A DNA stretch of 64,000 nucleotides from Sphingomonas mali NBRC 15500 (GCF_001598415.1 NZ_BCYX01000004.1:171682-235681); one strand, 5' to 3'. Shown: positions 7,434 through 15,210, counted from the stretch's first letter. Numbers and translations are program-made. The notes: a model not told the origin generated them from the sequence alone.

Positions 7434-8411
7434 CTATGGGGTGGTGATGCTGGCCCGCAGCCCGGCCAGCGGTGCCCTATCATCGAGCAGGACGCCGCCG
7501 CCTGCCCCCCGGACGCCGAGTTCCCCGACGAGCGCGGCCAGATCCGGGGCGACGCGCTCGGTGGCGAAACAGGCATAGAGACGGCCAACCGATCCGGTGC
7601 CGTTCGCGGCATCGGCCGTGGCTACGAGCCGCTCGGGGGACCAGGTCACCGCATTCCCGCCACTCGCGCGATTGACGTGCCGCAGCGCATTACGGAGCGA
7701 TCCTTTGCCATTGGTCTCGCGGTAGATGGCGATCTCAACGAGCAGCCAGAAAAGGGCGCCGCCCCAATATAGCCGGCCCCACGCACGCGTTCCGTCCATG
7801 CCGACCTCACCGCCGTCGGGCAGGCCCTTGGGTATGCCGTCGACCGCTTCGCGCCACATCTCGGCCGGGGCGAGACGACCGACCAGCGCCCTGGCGATCG
7901 GCTCGACATAGGTCGCGTTGCCTTCCTGCAGCCAAAGCGCTCGTCGCGGGAGGTCGGGAAGCGCGATGTGGACCATCTCGTGGACGAGCACCCAGTCGAG
8001 GTCGAACGCGGCTCGGTCGGCCTCGGTGCCGACGCGGATCCGTGTCACGGCGCCGCCCTCGCCGAAGGTGGTCGCGTGGCCGACATGGCGGCCAGGCTCG
8101 GCGACCACGAGCAGGGCGTGATCGGGCACTGGATAGCGGCCGAAATAGGTGCTGACTGCGCGCGCCGACGCGTGAATCCAGGCCTGGACCAGCGCCCGGT
8201 CGAGGCCCGGCGCGCCATCGGCTATCACCAGCCTGATATACCCTCCATCGACCGCCAGCCTCTCCACTGGCTGGCGGTCGAATGCCGCGCGGATATCGTC
8301 CAGCGCCTCATAAAGGGGCGCGACCCCGGATGCGCCGAGCGACGCGCCGGCCACGGCCAATGCGCCGACCCCTGCGAGGACGGCGCGGCGATCCGGTCCC
8401 GCGCGGCTCAC
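7434..8411 (-). CDS. Exported gluzincin metallopeptidase (HExxH)
   Basis: A 325-residue protein starting at a GTG that overlaps the stop of the thioredoxin gene (GTGA). The N terminus has a twin-arginine-like signal (DRRAVLAGVGALAVAGA). The zinc motif is H144-E-M-V-H148, and the third ligand is probably E163 in LQEGNATYVEP, the spacing and context of M1/M61-type gluzincins. It is the last gene of an operon driven by the SigF-type promoter at 9791-9816. Members of this sort are mostly uncharacterised; here it could trim bufferin precursors or damaged periplasmic proteins under metal stress. That role is inference. Confidence 0.85.
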   Translation of the reverse strand: MSRAGPDRRAVLAGVGALAVAGASLGASGVAPLYEALDDIRAAFDRQPVERLAVDGGYIRLVIADGAPGLDRALVQAWIHASARAVSTYFGRYPVPDHALLVVAEPGRHVGHATTFGEGGAVTRIRVGTEADRAAFDLDWVLVHEMVHIALPDLPRRALWLQEGNATYVEPIARALVGRLAPAEMWREAVDGIPKGLPDGGEVGMDGTRAWGRLYWGGALFWLLVEIAIYRETNGKGSLRNALRHVNRASGGNAVTWSPERLVATADAANGTGSVGRLYACFATERVAPDLAALVGELGVRGAGGGVLLDDRAPLAGLRASITTP

Positions 8412-8794
8412 CGCAGCGGGGCGGCCGCAAAGGTCTTGAGCTGGGCAGGATCGGTCACGCCGACGCTGCGGCCGACCTCGCGGTTGCCCTTGAAGGCGAT
8501 GAGGGTGCTCTGCTGGGTAATGCCCAGAGCCTTTTTCTCGGCTTTCTGATGGTCATAGTCGAGCCGCAGGATCACCAGCTTGCGATAGTCAGGATCGGTC
8601 GCGAGCCGGTCGATCGTCGGCGCCTGCGCGCGGCACGTCGGGCACCAGGGTGCAAAGGCGTCGACCAGCACGGGCTGGCCGGCGGCCTGGGCGGCCTTGA
8701 GCGCGGCGAGGCTGAATGGTCGCACAGGCTGGGCCTGGACCGGAGCTGCGAGGAACGCGAGCGCGGTGAGCGGCAGGAGGCGGAAAGGAGACAT
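8408..8794 (-). CDS. Periplasmic thioredoxin-fold protein (CPTC)
   Basis: A 128-residue protein with a Sec signal (MSPFRLLPLTALAFLAAPVQA) and a thioredoxin active site WCPTC (C51, C54) following VLVDAFAPW. The chosen ATG at 8794 has AAGGA upstream and starts the signal peptide; a longer frame exists to 8824. The stop overlaps the metallopeptidase GTG. A periplasmic reductase or oxidase role for cysteines is expected, with electrons perhaps from the CcdA-like protein at 2270. It belongs to the four-gene SigF-type operon. Confidence 0.9.
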   Translation of the reverse strand: MSPFRLLPLTALAFLAAPVQAQPVRPFSLAALKAAQAAGQPVLVDAFAPWCPTCRAQAPTIDRLATDPDYRKLVILRLDYDHQKAEKKALGITQQSTLIAFKGNREVGRSVGVTDPAQLKTFAAAPLR

Positions 8795-8871
8795 GATGAA
8801 GATCCTTGATGAGGCGGCGTTCACGAAGCGGGGGTGCGGCTATTCGGGCGGGTGCCGCGCCCGATTGCGAC

Positions 8872-9600
8872 TCAGCTGAGGCGCGTGACGGCGAGCACCG
8901 GTCCGCCCCGCCCGGCCTGGAGAAAGGCGGCGCCGCGCAGGCCCGGGGGCAAAGGCGGCAGCGCGACACTCGTCGACGGCCCGTCCCAATGGCCGATCCG
9001 GACGAGCTGACGCACGATGTTCCGATGGGGCAACGTCCGACCGCCATTCTCGCCGGCGCGGATCGCCACCTGGATGGTGCGTGGATCATAGGCGGCGAGC
9101 CAGATGTCGGCGCCATGCGCAGGCGCCCTGCCGGCGCCGACGCCAAGCTTGCCGTCCCGGACCGCGAGCACGGGTCCCGCGCCCGGCGCCGCGGCGATCG
9201 CCGCTGTCAGTTCGGCACGATCATTGCCGACGATCGTCCGGCGGCCATTGATCCACACCTGCGGTGTCGCGACATTGGCCTGGCGATTATAATGGGCGTA
9301 ATCCCATTGGCGCTCGGTGAACTGGGGCTTGGCGAAGCTGTCGCGCCACCCGAGATAATCCCAATAGGTGACACCGAACGACAGGGCGACGACGTCCGGC
9401 CGGTCGGCGAGCGCATTGAGGTTCGCCTCCGCCGGTGGACAGCTCGAGCACCCCTGGCTTTGATAGAGTTCGACCAGCACGGGCTTGGCTGCGCCGGTCG
9501 GGGCCGACGCCGACTGGGCCAATCCGCGGCCGCTCTCGGCCAGTGCCAAGGCACCGGCGATCAGGGCAAGCGACCCGAGAATGAGCGGGGGAGCACGCAT
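8872..9600 (-). CDS. DUF1223 thioredoxin-like secreted protein (CSSC)
   Basis: A 242-residue exported protein. After a signal peptide (about 1-30) comes VLVELYQSQGCSSCPPAEANL, the DUF1223 signature with CSSC (C51, C54) in a thioredoxin-like fold, and later the conserved VTYWDYLGWRDSFA block. The ATG at 9600 has GGGGAGA upstream; a TTG at 9618 would be the longer alternative. DUF1223 proteins have no established function. The position between a small membrane protein and a CPTC thioredoxin suggests periplasmic disulfide or metal-thiol chemistry. Confidence 0.9.
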   Translation of the reverse strand: MRAPPLILGSLALIAGALALAESGRGLAQSASAPTGAAKPVLVELYQSQGCSSCPPAEANLNALADRPDVVALSFGVTYWDYLGWRDSFAKPQFTERQWDYAHYNRQANVATPQVWINGRRTIVGNDRAELTAAIAAAPGAGPVLAVRDGKLGVGAGRAPAHGADIWLAAYDPRTIQVAIRAGENGGRTLPHRNIVRQLVRIGHWDGPSTSVALPPLPPGLRGAAFLQAGRGGPVLAVTRLS

Positions 9601-9614
9601 CGATCGTCTCCCCG

Positions 9615-9752
9615 TCAAGCGCCGGTGACCGCGGCCGACACCGCGCCAGCCAGCGAGAACGTACCGATCGCCAGCATGACAAGGAGCGCGCCGCCGGCCC
9701 CCAGGAAGGGGAGCGCCGCGGTGAGACCGGAGCCTCTGGGTGAATGGGGCAT
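9615..9752 (-). CDS. Small single-pass membrane protein, 45 aa
   Basis: ATG at 9752, preceded by AAGG, to TGA at 9615-9617. The product begins MPHSPRGSGLTAALPFLG and is otherwise one long Gly/Ala/Leu hydrophobic stretch (about residues 11-42). It is the first gene after the SigF-type promoter at 9791-9816 and sits 14 bases before the DUF1223 start, so it is very probably translated. I recognise no family; it could anchor or regulate the downstream redox proteins. Confidence 0.65.
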   Translation of the reverse strand: MPHSPRGSGLTAALPFLGAGGALLVMLAIGTFSLAGAVSAAVTGA

Positions 9753-9790
9753 GGTGGATACCTTCGCGTTAGAGGAAGCCATGCCCGTAG

Positions 9791-9816
9791 TTCGCCCCGC
9801 CCCCGCTCCGGGTTAC
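9791..9816 (-). promoter_or_regulatory. SigF-type promoter of the small-TM/DUF1223/thioredoxin/peptidase operon
   Basis: On the minus strand GTAACC (9816-9811), 16-base spacer, CGAA (9794-9791), with a leader of about 30 bases to the ATG at 9752. Confidence 0.78.
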
Positions 9817-9852
9817 AGCGCAAGCCGTTGCGCCGTTCACCGGACCCAACCG

Positions 9853-10800
9853 CTAGGTGCGGTGGCGCATATCGATCTGCAGATCGAAAATGTCCGGCCG
9901 TGCATAATGGCCTGCGGTGTCGAGATAGAGGCGGCCCTCCGGCAGCAGCGCAAGGTCGACCTCCGCGGTGAGGTTGGCGGCGTCGCCTGGCTCGGCGATC
10001 ACGATCAGGCCGGTGTCCGGCCCGACGATCGCGCTCCCGCCAGCTTTGAGCTGGTGTGGGTCCACCGGAATGGCCTCGAGCATCTCGCGCGCAACCCGAG
10101 CCTCTATGCCGAGGCTGTCAAAGCCCTCGAGCACGTCCGTCCGCGACAGCACGGTGCCCGCCGCCGCGACGTAGCATTGGCCCTCAAAGGCATAATGCCG
10201 GCTGGCCAGGAGATGCAGATCGGTGACCGCCGGCCAGAGCGCGAAATGGATCACCTCCCCGAGTCTGTGCCGCGCCGCCCGGGCGAGCGGCATCCAATGC
10301 TCCCAGCAGATCAGCGCGCCCATCGGCCCGTGCGGTGTCTGCCAGGCGCCGAGCGTGCTGCCGTCGGCCGCCGCCCAGATCAGGCGCTCATTATGGGTCG
10401 GCATGAGCTTGCGATGCACGTCGCGCTGGCCGTCCGCGCCCAGCCGGACCACGCTGTTGAACAGGCTGGCGGATCGCCGCTCCTGTAGGCCCATGACCAC
10501 ATCGACCGACAGCTCCTGCGCGACCTGCCCGAGGCGGGCGATCTCCGGGCCGTCAAGCTCGGGGCAATTCTCGAACAGCACGCGAAACAGGCGTTCGGCG
10601 GGCTTGTGCCCCCAGAGTGCCGCGCCGGGCGCCGCGTCGAGCCATACCGGATAGCCGGGAAGCCATGTCTCCGGGAAGACGATGATCCGCGCACCGTCGC
10701 CCGCGGCCTCGCGGATCAGATCCTCCGCGCGCGCGACGCTCGCGGCCAGATTGAGGAAGACCGGCGGGCGCTGCACGATCGTGATCACCATCTTCGACAT
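9853..10800 (-). CDS. Nitrilase-superfamily carbon-nitrogen hydrolase
   Basis: A 315-residue enzyme with the complete catalytic triad of the superfamily: E44 in VFPETWLPGYP, K131 in VHRKLMPTHNE and C165 in ALICWEHWMPL. The sequence around the cysteine (CWEHWMP) and the length fit branch 1 nitrilases or cyanide/nitrile hydratase relatives rather than amidases. An AGGAG site precedes the ATG at 10800, only about 20 bases from a SigF-type promoter with a GTAACT -35. A nitrilase is unexpected in a metal-stress regulon; possible substrates are metal-complexed nitriles, cyanide adducts or an amide formed during bufferin chemistry. Confidence 0.92.
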   Translation of the reverse strand: MSKMVITIVQRPPVFLNLAASVARAEDLIREAAGDGARIIVFPETWLPGYPVWLDAAPGAALWGHKPAERLFRVLFENCPELDGPEIARLGQVAQELSVDVVMGLQERRSASLFNSVVRLGADGQRDVHRKLMPTHNERLIWAAADGSTLGAWQTPHGPMGALICWEHWMPLARAARHRLGEVIHFALWPAVTDLHLLASRHYAFEGQCYVAAAGTVLSRTDVLEGFDSLGIEARVAREMLEAIPVDPHQLKAGGSAIVGPDTGLIVIAEPGDAANLTAEVDLALLPEGRLYLDTAGHYARPDIFDLQIDMRHRT

Positions 10801-10823
10801 GCGCTCGTCTCCTGCAAACCCTG

Positions 10824-10849
10824 TTCGGCGCGGCCATGCCCGCAGTTAC
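10824..10849 (-). promoter_or_regulatory. SigF-type promoter of the nitrilase gene
   Basis: On the minus strand GTAACT (10849-10844), 16-base spacer, CGAA (10827-10824). One base differs from the -35 consensus. It is divergent from the nrsF2 promoter 23 bases away. Confidence 0.68.
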
Positions 10850-10871
10850 AGGCTCACCGCGTTTTTTGAGC

Positions 10872-10897
10872 GTAACCAAATGCCTTCCGGGCGCGAA
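10872..10897 (+). promoter_or_regulatory. SigF-type promoter of the solo nrsF
   Basis: GTAACC at 10872-10877, 16-base spacer, CGAA at 10894-10897, about 55 bases before the ATG at 10956. Confidence 0.78.
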
Positions 10898-10955
10898 TAG
10901 CAGCCGAGACCCGCGGCGTGGAGGCCCGTCGAGCGAGTGGTCGACGGAGCGTTCG

Positions 10956-11603
10956 ATGAAGACCGAGGTATTGATTTCGCAATTGTCGCAGGATGTGCAG
11001 CCGGTTCCCAGGGAAACGCTGCCCCGCTTGCTGCGTGCAGGGCTGGTCGCCGGTGGCGGCGCCGCCCTGTTTTTTGTCCTGGTCGCACCCGCGCTCGGCG
11101 TGCGCGCCGATCTCGGCGTGGCGGCGATGACGGCCTCCTTCTGGATCAAGCTTCTCTATACCGTGTCAATCGCCGGCCTGGCCTTCACGGCGCTCGAGCG
11201 GTTGAGCCGCCCCGGCGGGCCGGCCTTCTCCTGGATGGGCTTGTTATGGCCCCCGGTCACAGCCCTTGCGGCGATCGCGGCCATGACCTGGCGGCTGCTT
11301 CCCGGGGCCGAGGCCGAGACATTCTGGATGGGGTCGAGCTCCTGGCAATGCCTGGTTTTCGTGACGGCCCTGGCAGTACCCGTGTTCGCCGGCCTTGTCT
11401 GGGCGCTGTCGCAACTCGCGCCGACCCGGCTGCGTGCAGCGGGCGCCGCTGCCGGGCTCGTTGCCGGGGCGACGAGCGCCAGTGTTTATGCGCTACACTG
11501 CGCCGAAACATCGCCTGGGTTCGTCCTGCTCTGGTATTCGCTCGCGCTGGCCGTCGCCGCGCTGTTGGGGGCAGCGCTCGGACCCCGGCTTCTGCGCTGG
11601 TGA
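10956..11603 (+). CDS. nrsF: NrsF-family anti-sigma factor without adjacent sigma gene (copy 2)
   Basis: A 215-residue NrsF/DUF1109 membrane protein ending LGPRLLRW. The two sensing cysteines are at C132 (SSWQCLVF) and C182 (YALHCAET). The ATG at 10956 (GGAG eight bases upstream) lies downstream of its own SigF-type promoter; the open frame to 10836 runs through that promoter and is not used. It closely resembles copy 3 (shared APTRLRA and LGPRLLRW blocks), so it may have arisen by duplication. With no sigma gene beside it, it could restrain either or both sigma factors as a negative-feedback element. Confidence 0.9.
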   Translation: MKTEVLISQLSQDVQPVPRETLPRLLRAGLVAGGGAALFFVLVAPALGVRADLGVAAMTASFWIKLLYTVSIAGLAFTALERLSRPGGPAFSWMGLLWPPVTALAAIAAMTWRLLPGAEAETFWMGSSSWQCLVFVTALAVPVFAGLVWALSQLAPTRLRAAGAAAGLVAGATSASVYALHCAETSPGFVLLWYSLALAVAALLGAALGPRLLRW

Positions 11604-11637
11604 GCTGCGCCCGGCCAAGATGGATCGCGTCGGCCTT

Positions 11638-11663
11638 GTAACCGCACCGCCCTTTCCTGCGAA
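11638..11663 (+). promoter_or_regulatory. SigF-type promoter of the bufB2 operon
   Basis: GTAACC at 11638-11643, 16-base spacer, CGAA at 11660-11663, about 65 bases before the GTG of bufB2. Having its own promoter separates bufB2 from the upstream nrsF. Confidence 0.78.
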
Positions 11664-11729
11664 CAGGGTTATGTGCCGGGCCTTTCCCCTCCCCCTTGTC
11701 CGGGCCCGGCACAACTGAAGGAGTTCCTC

Positions 11730-12572
11730 GTGCCGCCCAAGACGATCACGCCGTTCCAGGGCTTCGGGCTCGGCCTCCGGATCCCACACTTCCAGCAGTA
11801 TCTGAGCGAGCCCGTGCCCGTCGATTTCGTTGAGATCATCTCGGAGAACTTCATGGTCGCCGGCGGCCGGCCGCTTCATGTCCTCGACCAGGTCCGCGAG
11901 CGCTGGCCCATCGCCATGCACGGCGTGTCCATGTCGATCGGATCCGCTGACGGCGTCCGGGCCGATTATCTCGTTCGCCTGAAGGCGCTCGCCGACCGGG
12001 TCCGTCCCTTGTGGATCTCTGATCATTTGAGCTGGTCGCGGCTGGAGCATGTGAACTCGCACGACCTGCTTCCCTTGCCGCTCACCGACGAGGCGCTCGA
12101 CACGGTCTGCCGCAACATCCTTCACGTGCAGGATGTGCTCGAGCGGCCGCTGGTGCTCGAGAATCCCTCAACCTATCTCACCTTCGTCGATGACCAGATG
12201 ACCGAATGGGCGTTCCTTGCCGAGATGACGCGGCGCACCGGCTGCTATCTGCTTCTCGACGTCAACAACATCTATGTGAGCGGCGCCAATAACGGCTTCG
12301 ACCCCTATGACTATCTCGCCGGCGTGCCCGCCGACCGCGTGCGCCAAATCCATCTCGCCGGGCACAGCCAGGGGCGCGACCGATTGATCGACACCCATGA
12401 CCAGCCCGTATCCGACCCCGTATGGGACCTGTTCGCCCGGATCTACCCTCGGCTCGGGCCGGTGGCGGCGATGATCGAGCGCGACGACAATATCCCGGCA
12501 CTCGACGCGCTGCTCGAAGAACTCGCCATCGCCCGCCGCATCGCCGCCAACGTGACGGCCGCCGCCGCATGA
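11730..12572 (+). CDS. bufB2: BufB, MNIO-class multinuclear iron oxygenase (DUF692), copy 2
   Basis: 280 residues from the GTG at 11730, which has AAGGAG at ideal spacing; the upstream open frame overlaps the expected transcription start. Candidate metal-site residues are all present: VEIISEN (E35, E39), MHGV (H64), SDH (D98-H99), LENP (E144), DVNN (D177), IHLAGH (H208, H212), IDTHD (D221, H223, D224) and IERD (E250). It overlaps bufC2 by ATGA. No bufA lies in this operon, so its substrate is likely the orphan BufA2 or a precursor elsewhere. Confidence 0.94.
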   Translation: MPPKTITPFQGFGLGLRIPHFQQYLSEPVPVDFVEIISENFMVAGGRPLHVLDQVRERWPIAMHGVSMSIGSADGVRADYLVRLKALADRVRPLWISDHLSWSRLEHVNSHDLLPLPLTDEALDTVCRNILHVQDVLERPLVLENPSTYLTFVDDQMTEWAFLAEMTRRTGCYLLLDVNNIYVSGANNGFDPYDYLAGVPADRVRQIHLAGHSQGRDRLIDTHDQPVSDPVWDLFARIYPRLGPVAAMIERDDNIPALDALLEELAIARRIAANVTAAAA

Positions 12573-13315
12573 CGCTGGCCGAACTGCAGCGCGGCTTTCT
12601 CGACCTTCTGCTCGATCCGTCGCGCGACCCGGGGACCGCATTCGACGCCGATGGCGCGGCCGGGCTCGCCGTCTATCGCAACGCCTATGGCGCGCAGCTG
12701 GTCGCCTGCCTCAAGGACAGTTACGAGCGGCTATGGGCCTGGCTCGGCGACGAGCGTTTCGAGGCCGCCGCGTACCATCATGTCGCCGGGCATCCGCCGG
12801 CGAGCTGGACCCTGGGCGAGTACGGCATCGGTTTCGCCGAGACGATCGCCGGCCTTTACCCGGACGATCCGGAGGTTGCCGAGATCGCCGCGCTCGACTG
12901 GGCGCTGCGGCGGGCGTTCGACGGGCCGGACGCGTCGGTGCTGGATCCGGCCTCGCTTGTAGCGATCGACTGGGACGAGGCCGTGCTGCGCTTCGTGCCT
13001 ACGCTCGACCTGCTCCCGGTCCATACGAATTGCGGCGCAATCTGGACCGCGATCGCCGGCGGCGAGACGGTGCCGGCCGCCGAGCATCTTCCTCAGCCCG
13101 GCTGGATCCGGGTCTGGCGCGTCGGCCTTCAGCCGCATTTCGCGACGATCGAGACCGAGGAGTTGGCCGCGCTGCAGCTCGCCACCTCCGGCATGAGTTT
13201 TGCCCGGCTCTGCGACCGCCTGGCCGGAGAGATCGGGGTCGAGGCGGCGGTCGAGAAAGCGGGCCAATATCTGGCCGTCTGGCTGCAGGACCAGATGATC
13301 GCCGAAATCGCATGA
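12569..13315 (+). CDS. bufC2: BufC, DUF2063 partner protein of BufB, copy 2
   Basis: A 248-residue DUF2063/BufC protein: N-terminal LAELQRGFLDLLLDPSRDPGTAF, the conserved central block PEVAEIAALDWALRRAFDG and the late ELAALQLATSGMSFARLCD segment. It starts at the ATGA overlap with bufB2 (12569-12572) and is followed after 25 bases by a GST gene. It should recruit the substrate peptide to BufB2. Compared with BufC1 it is diverged, again pointing to a second peptide specificity. Confidence 0.92.
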   Translation: MTLAELQRGFLDLLLDPSRDPGTAFDADGAAGLAVYRNAYGAQLVACLKDSYERLWAWLGDERFEAAAYHHVAGHPPASWTLGEYGIGFAETIAGLYPDDPEVAEIAALDWALRRAFDGPDASVLDPASLVAIDWDEAVLRFVPTLDLLPVHTNCGAIWTAIAGGETVPAAEHLPQPGWIRVWRVGLQPHFATIETEELAALQLATSGMSFARLCDRLAGEIGVEAAVEKAGQYLAVWLQDQMIAEIA

Positions 13316-13340
13316 CCATCACCTCGAGGAGAGCAGAACC

Positions 13341-14042
13341 ATGATCCGCTTCTACTTCCACCCCACCCCCAATCCGCTCAAGGTTGCCTTGCTTCTGGAA
13401 GAGCTCGGTCTCGATTATGAGGTCGTGCCGGTCGATACGAGCAAGGGCGAGCAGCATCTGCCGTCCTTTCGTGCGGTGAACCCCAATGGCAAGGTGCCCG
13501 CGATCGTCGACACCGACGGCCCGGGCGGCGAAACGCGTGTGTTCGATTCCACCGCGATCCTCCTGTACCTCGCCGAGAAGCACGGCGCCTTTCTCGGCGC
13601 GGAGGCCGATCGCGGTGAGCTTGTGTCGTGGCTGTTCTTCATCGCGTCGGGGCTCGGCCCTTTCTCGGGGCAGGCGGTGCATTTCCAGCGGATGGCGCCG
13701 GCAGGGCTCGATTACGCGGTCAATCGCTATCGCCGCGAAGCGGAGCGGCACTATCAGGTCCTCGAAGATCATCTCGCCGGCCGCGCTTTCCTCGTCGGCG
13801 AAACCTACAGCATCGCCGACATGGCGGCCTGGGGATGGATCGAGCGGGCGCGATTCGTCCTGCCGGGCGCCGACGATCCACTCGCCGCCTACCCCAACAT
13901 CAAGCGCTGGCACGCCGAGGTCAGCGCACGGCCGGCGGTCGAGCGGGCGCGACGCGTGGGTAGCGACCATGCATTCAAGCGCGAGATCGACGAGGAGACC
14001 AAGCGAGCCCTTTTCCCCTCCAACTATCCGGCGCAGGCCTGA
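13341..14042 (+). CDS. Glutathione S-transferase (YghU/Nu-like)
   Basis: A 233-residue GST. The N-terminal thioredoxin-like domain contains YFHPTPNPLKVALLLEEL and the glutathione-binding NPNGKVPAI and FDSTAILLYLAE (Ser/Thr-Glu) motifs; the C-terminal helical domain includes FLVGETYSIADMAAWGW. This layout resembles the Nu-class/YghU group that reduces disulfides or peroxides with glutathione. A GAGGAG site lies just before the ATG. It sits in the bufB2-bufC2 operon with 25 bases spacing, which hints at thiol protection or conjugation during copper stress. Confidence 0.9.
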   Translation: MIRFYFHPTPNPLKVALLLEELGLDYEVVPVDTSKGEQHLPSFRAVNPNGKVPAIVDTDGPGGETRVFDSTAILLYLAEKHGAFLGAEADRGELVSWLFFIASGLGPFSGQAVHFQRMAPAGLDYAVNRYRREAERHYQVLEDHLAGRAFLVGETYSIADMAAWGWIERARFVLPGADDPLAAYPNIKRWHAEVSARPAVERARRVGSDHAFKREIDEETKRALFPSNYPAQA

Positions 14043-14052
14043 GGAGGCGTTC

Positions 14053-14859
14053 ATGGAGATCAAAGGCAAACGGATCCTGATCACCGGTGGCTCCAGCGGG
14101 ATCGGACTGGCGATGGCACACGTCCTCGCCGCGCGCGGCGCACAGCTCTTCCTGACCGGGCGCAGGGCGGACGCAGTCAGGGCTGCGGTCGCCGAGCTCG
14201 GCCGGGTCACCACCCACGTCGCCGGCACGGCCGCCGATGTCGGCACCGAGGAGGGCCGTGCCACCACGCTGGCGAGCGCGATCGCTGCGATGGGAGGGCT
14301 CGACATCCTCGTCAACAACGCGGGCGCCGTCCGCGCGGGCCGGCTCGAGCACATCGCGGAGGATGAGATCCGGACCATGATCGAGGTCGATCTGGTCGCC
14401 CCGATCCTGCTGACGCGCGCGGCGCTGCCTGCGCTGCGCGCCGATGGTGGAGGGATGGTCGTCAATGTCACGTCGGCGATCGCACTCGTCGCCATGCCCT
14501 TCTACGCGACCTATGCGGCGGCCAAGGCGGGGCTCGCGAGTTTTGGCGAAGCGCTGCGCCGCGAACTCAAGGGCGAAGGCGTGCATGTGCTGACGGCGTA
14601 TCCGAGCGGCACCGACACACCGATGATGGCCACGAGCCGGGCTGGTCCCGAGATCGGCTTCTCGCTGGAGCCGGCCGCAGCGGTCGCGGAGGCCATTGTC
14701 GACGGCATCGCCGCGGACGCGATCTCGGTGGTGCGAGGCGGTCCCGAGCGTCAAGCGATGATCGGGCTCAACCGTGACGACCCGGCGGCGCTGGACGACC
14801 GCTTCCTGGCGATCAAGCCCGCTTTCGAAAAGGGTGTATCCTCCCACCGCGCGCTATGA
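14053..14859 (+). CDS. Short-chain dehydrogenase/reductase
   Basis: A 268-residue classical SDR: cofactor motif TGGSSGIG (residues 11-18), NNAG, and catalytic S141 with Y154-x-x-x-K158. It follows the GST gene by 10 bases with a strong GAGGAGG site, so it is the last gene of the bufB2 operon. The substrate cannot be predicted; the family reduces carbonyls or oxidises alcohols with NAD(P). Confidence 0.9.
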   Translation: MEIKGKRILITGGSSGIGLAMAHVLAARGAQLFLTGRRADAVRAAVAELGRVTTHVAGTAADVGTEEGRATTLASAIAAMGGLDILVNNAGAVRAGRLEHIAEDEIRTMIEVDLVAPILLTRAALPALRADGGGMVVNVTSAIALVAMPFYATYAAAKAGLASFGEALRRELKGEGVHVLTAYPSGTDTPMMATSRAGPEIGFSLEPAAAVAEAIVDGIAADAISVVRGGPERQAMIGLNRDDPAALDDRFLAIKPAFEKGVSSHRAL

Positions 14860-15106
14860 TCCGGCGCCGGGATGCGCCCCGAAGGCCAGGAAGCAGCACT
14901 CGTGGGCAACGACATCGGACCGATCGACGGCCTCCTCGGAACACCGAGCGCACCATGACGCCCCTCCTCGGCAAGAACGCTCGTCTTCAGGGTGCCTGGA
15001 TTGCCTTCGCCGCGCGCTCCTGACAGGGGTGCGCGGCCCGGATGAGGACGGCCGGGCCGCGCAGTGACCGGGAGAAGGAGGGCAAGTCCCGCATCACAGT
15101 CGTGAT

Positions 15107-15132
15107 TTCGGTCGGCATCCGCTTCAGGTTAC
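15107..15132 (-). promoter_or_regulatory. Orphan SigF-type promoter pointing left
   Basis: On the minus strand GTAACC (15132-15127), 16-base spacer, CGAA (15110-15107): an exact match. The transcript would run antisense into the 3' end of the SDR gene; a small RNA or a very short peptide is possible. Confidence 0.6.
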
Positions 15133-15163
15133 AGGGACGATCAGGAATATTTCGATCGTGGGT

Positions 15164-15189
15164 GTAACCGCGGCGGTGGCCATGCCGAA
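15164..15189 (+). promoter_or_regulatory. SigF-type promoter of the second sigma/anti-sigma operon
   Basis: GTAACC at 15164-15169, 16-base spacer, CGAA at 15186-15189, with the sigma ribosome site (GAGGAG, 15199-15204) just after the expected transcription start. Confidence 0.78.
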
Positions 15190-15210
15190 CTCCGGATGCG
15201 AGGAGTGCAG

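Larger units (their letters stand above)
14860..15210. other. Intergenic stretch between the bufB2 operon and the second sigma operon
   Basis: It contains two divergent SigF-type promoters (15107-15132 minus and 15164-15189 plus). On the minus strand only short arginine-rich or unrecognised frames of 35-47 codons lie downstream, so the leftward promoter has no obvious target. No tRNA or convincing protein gene was seen. Confidence 0.55.
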
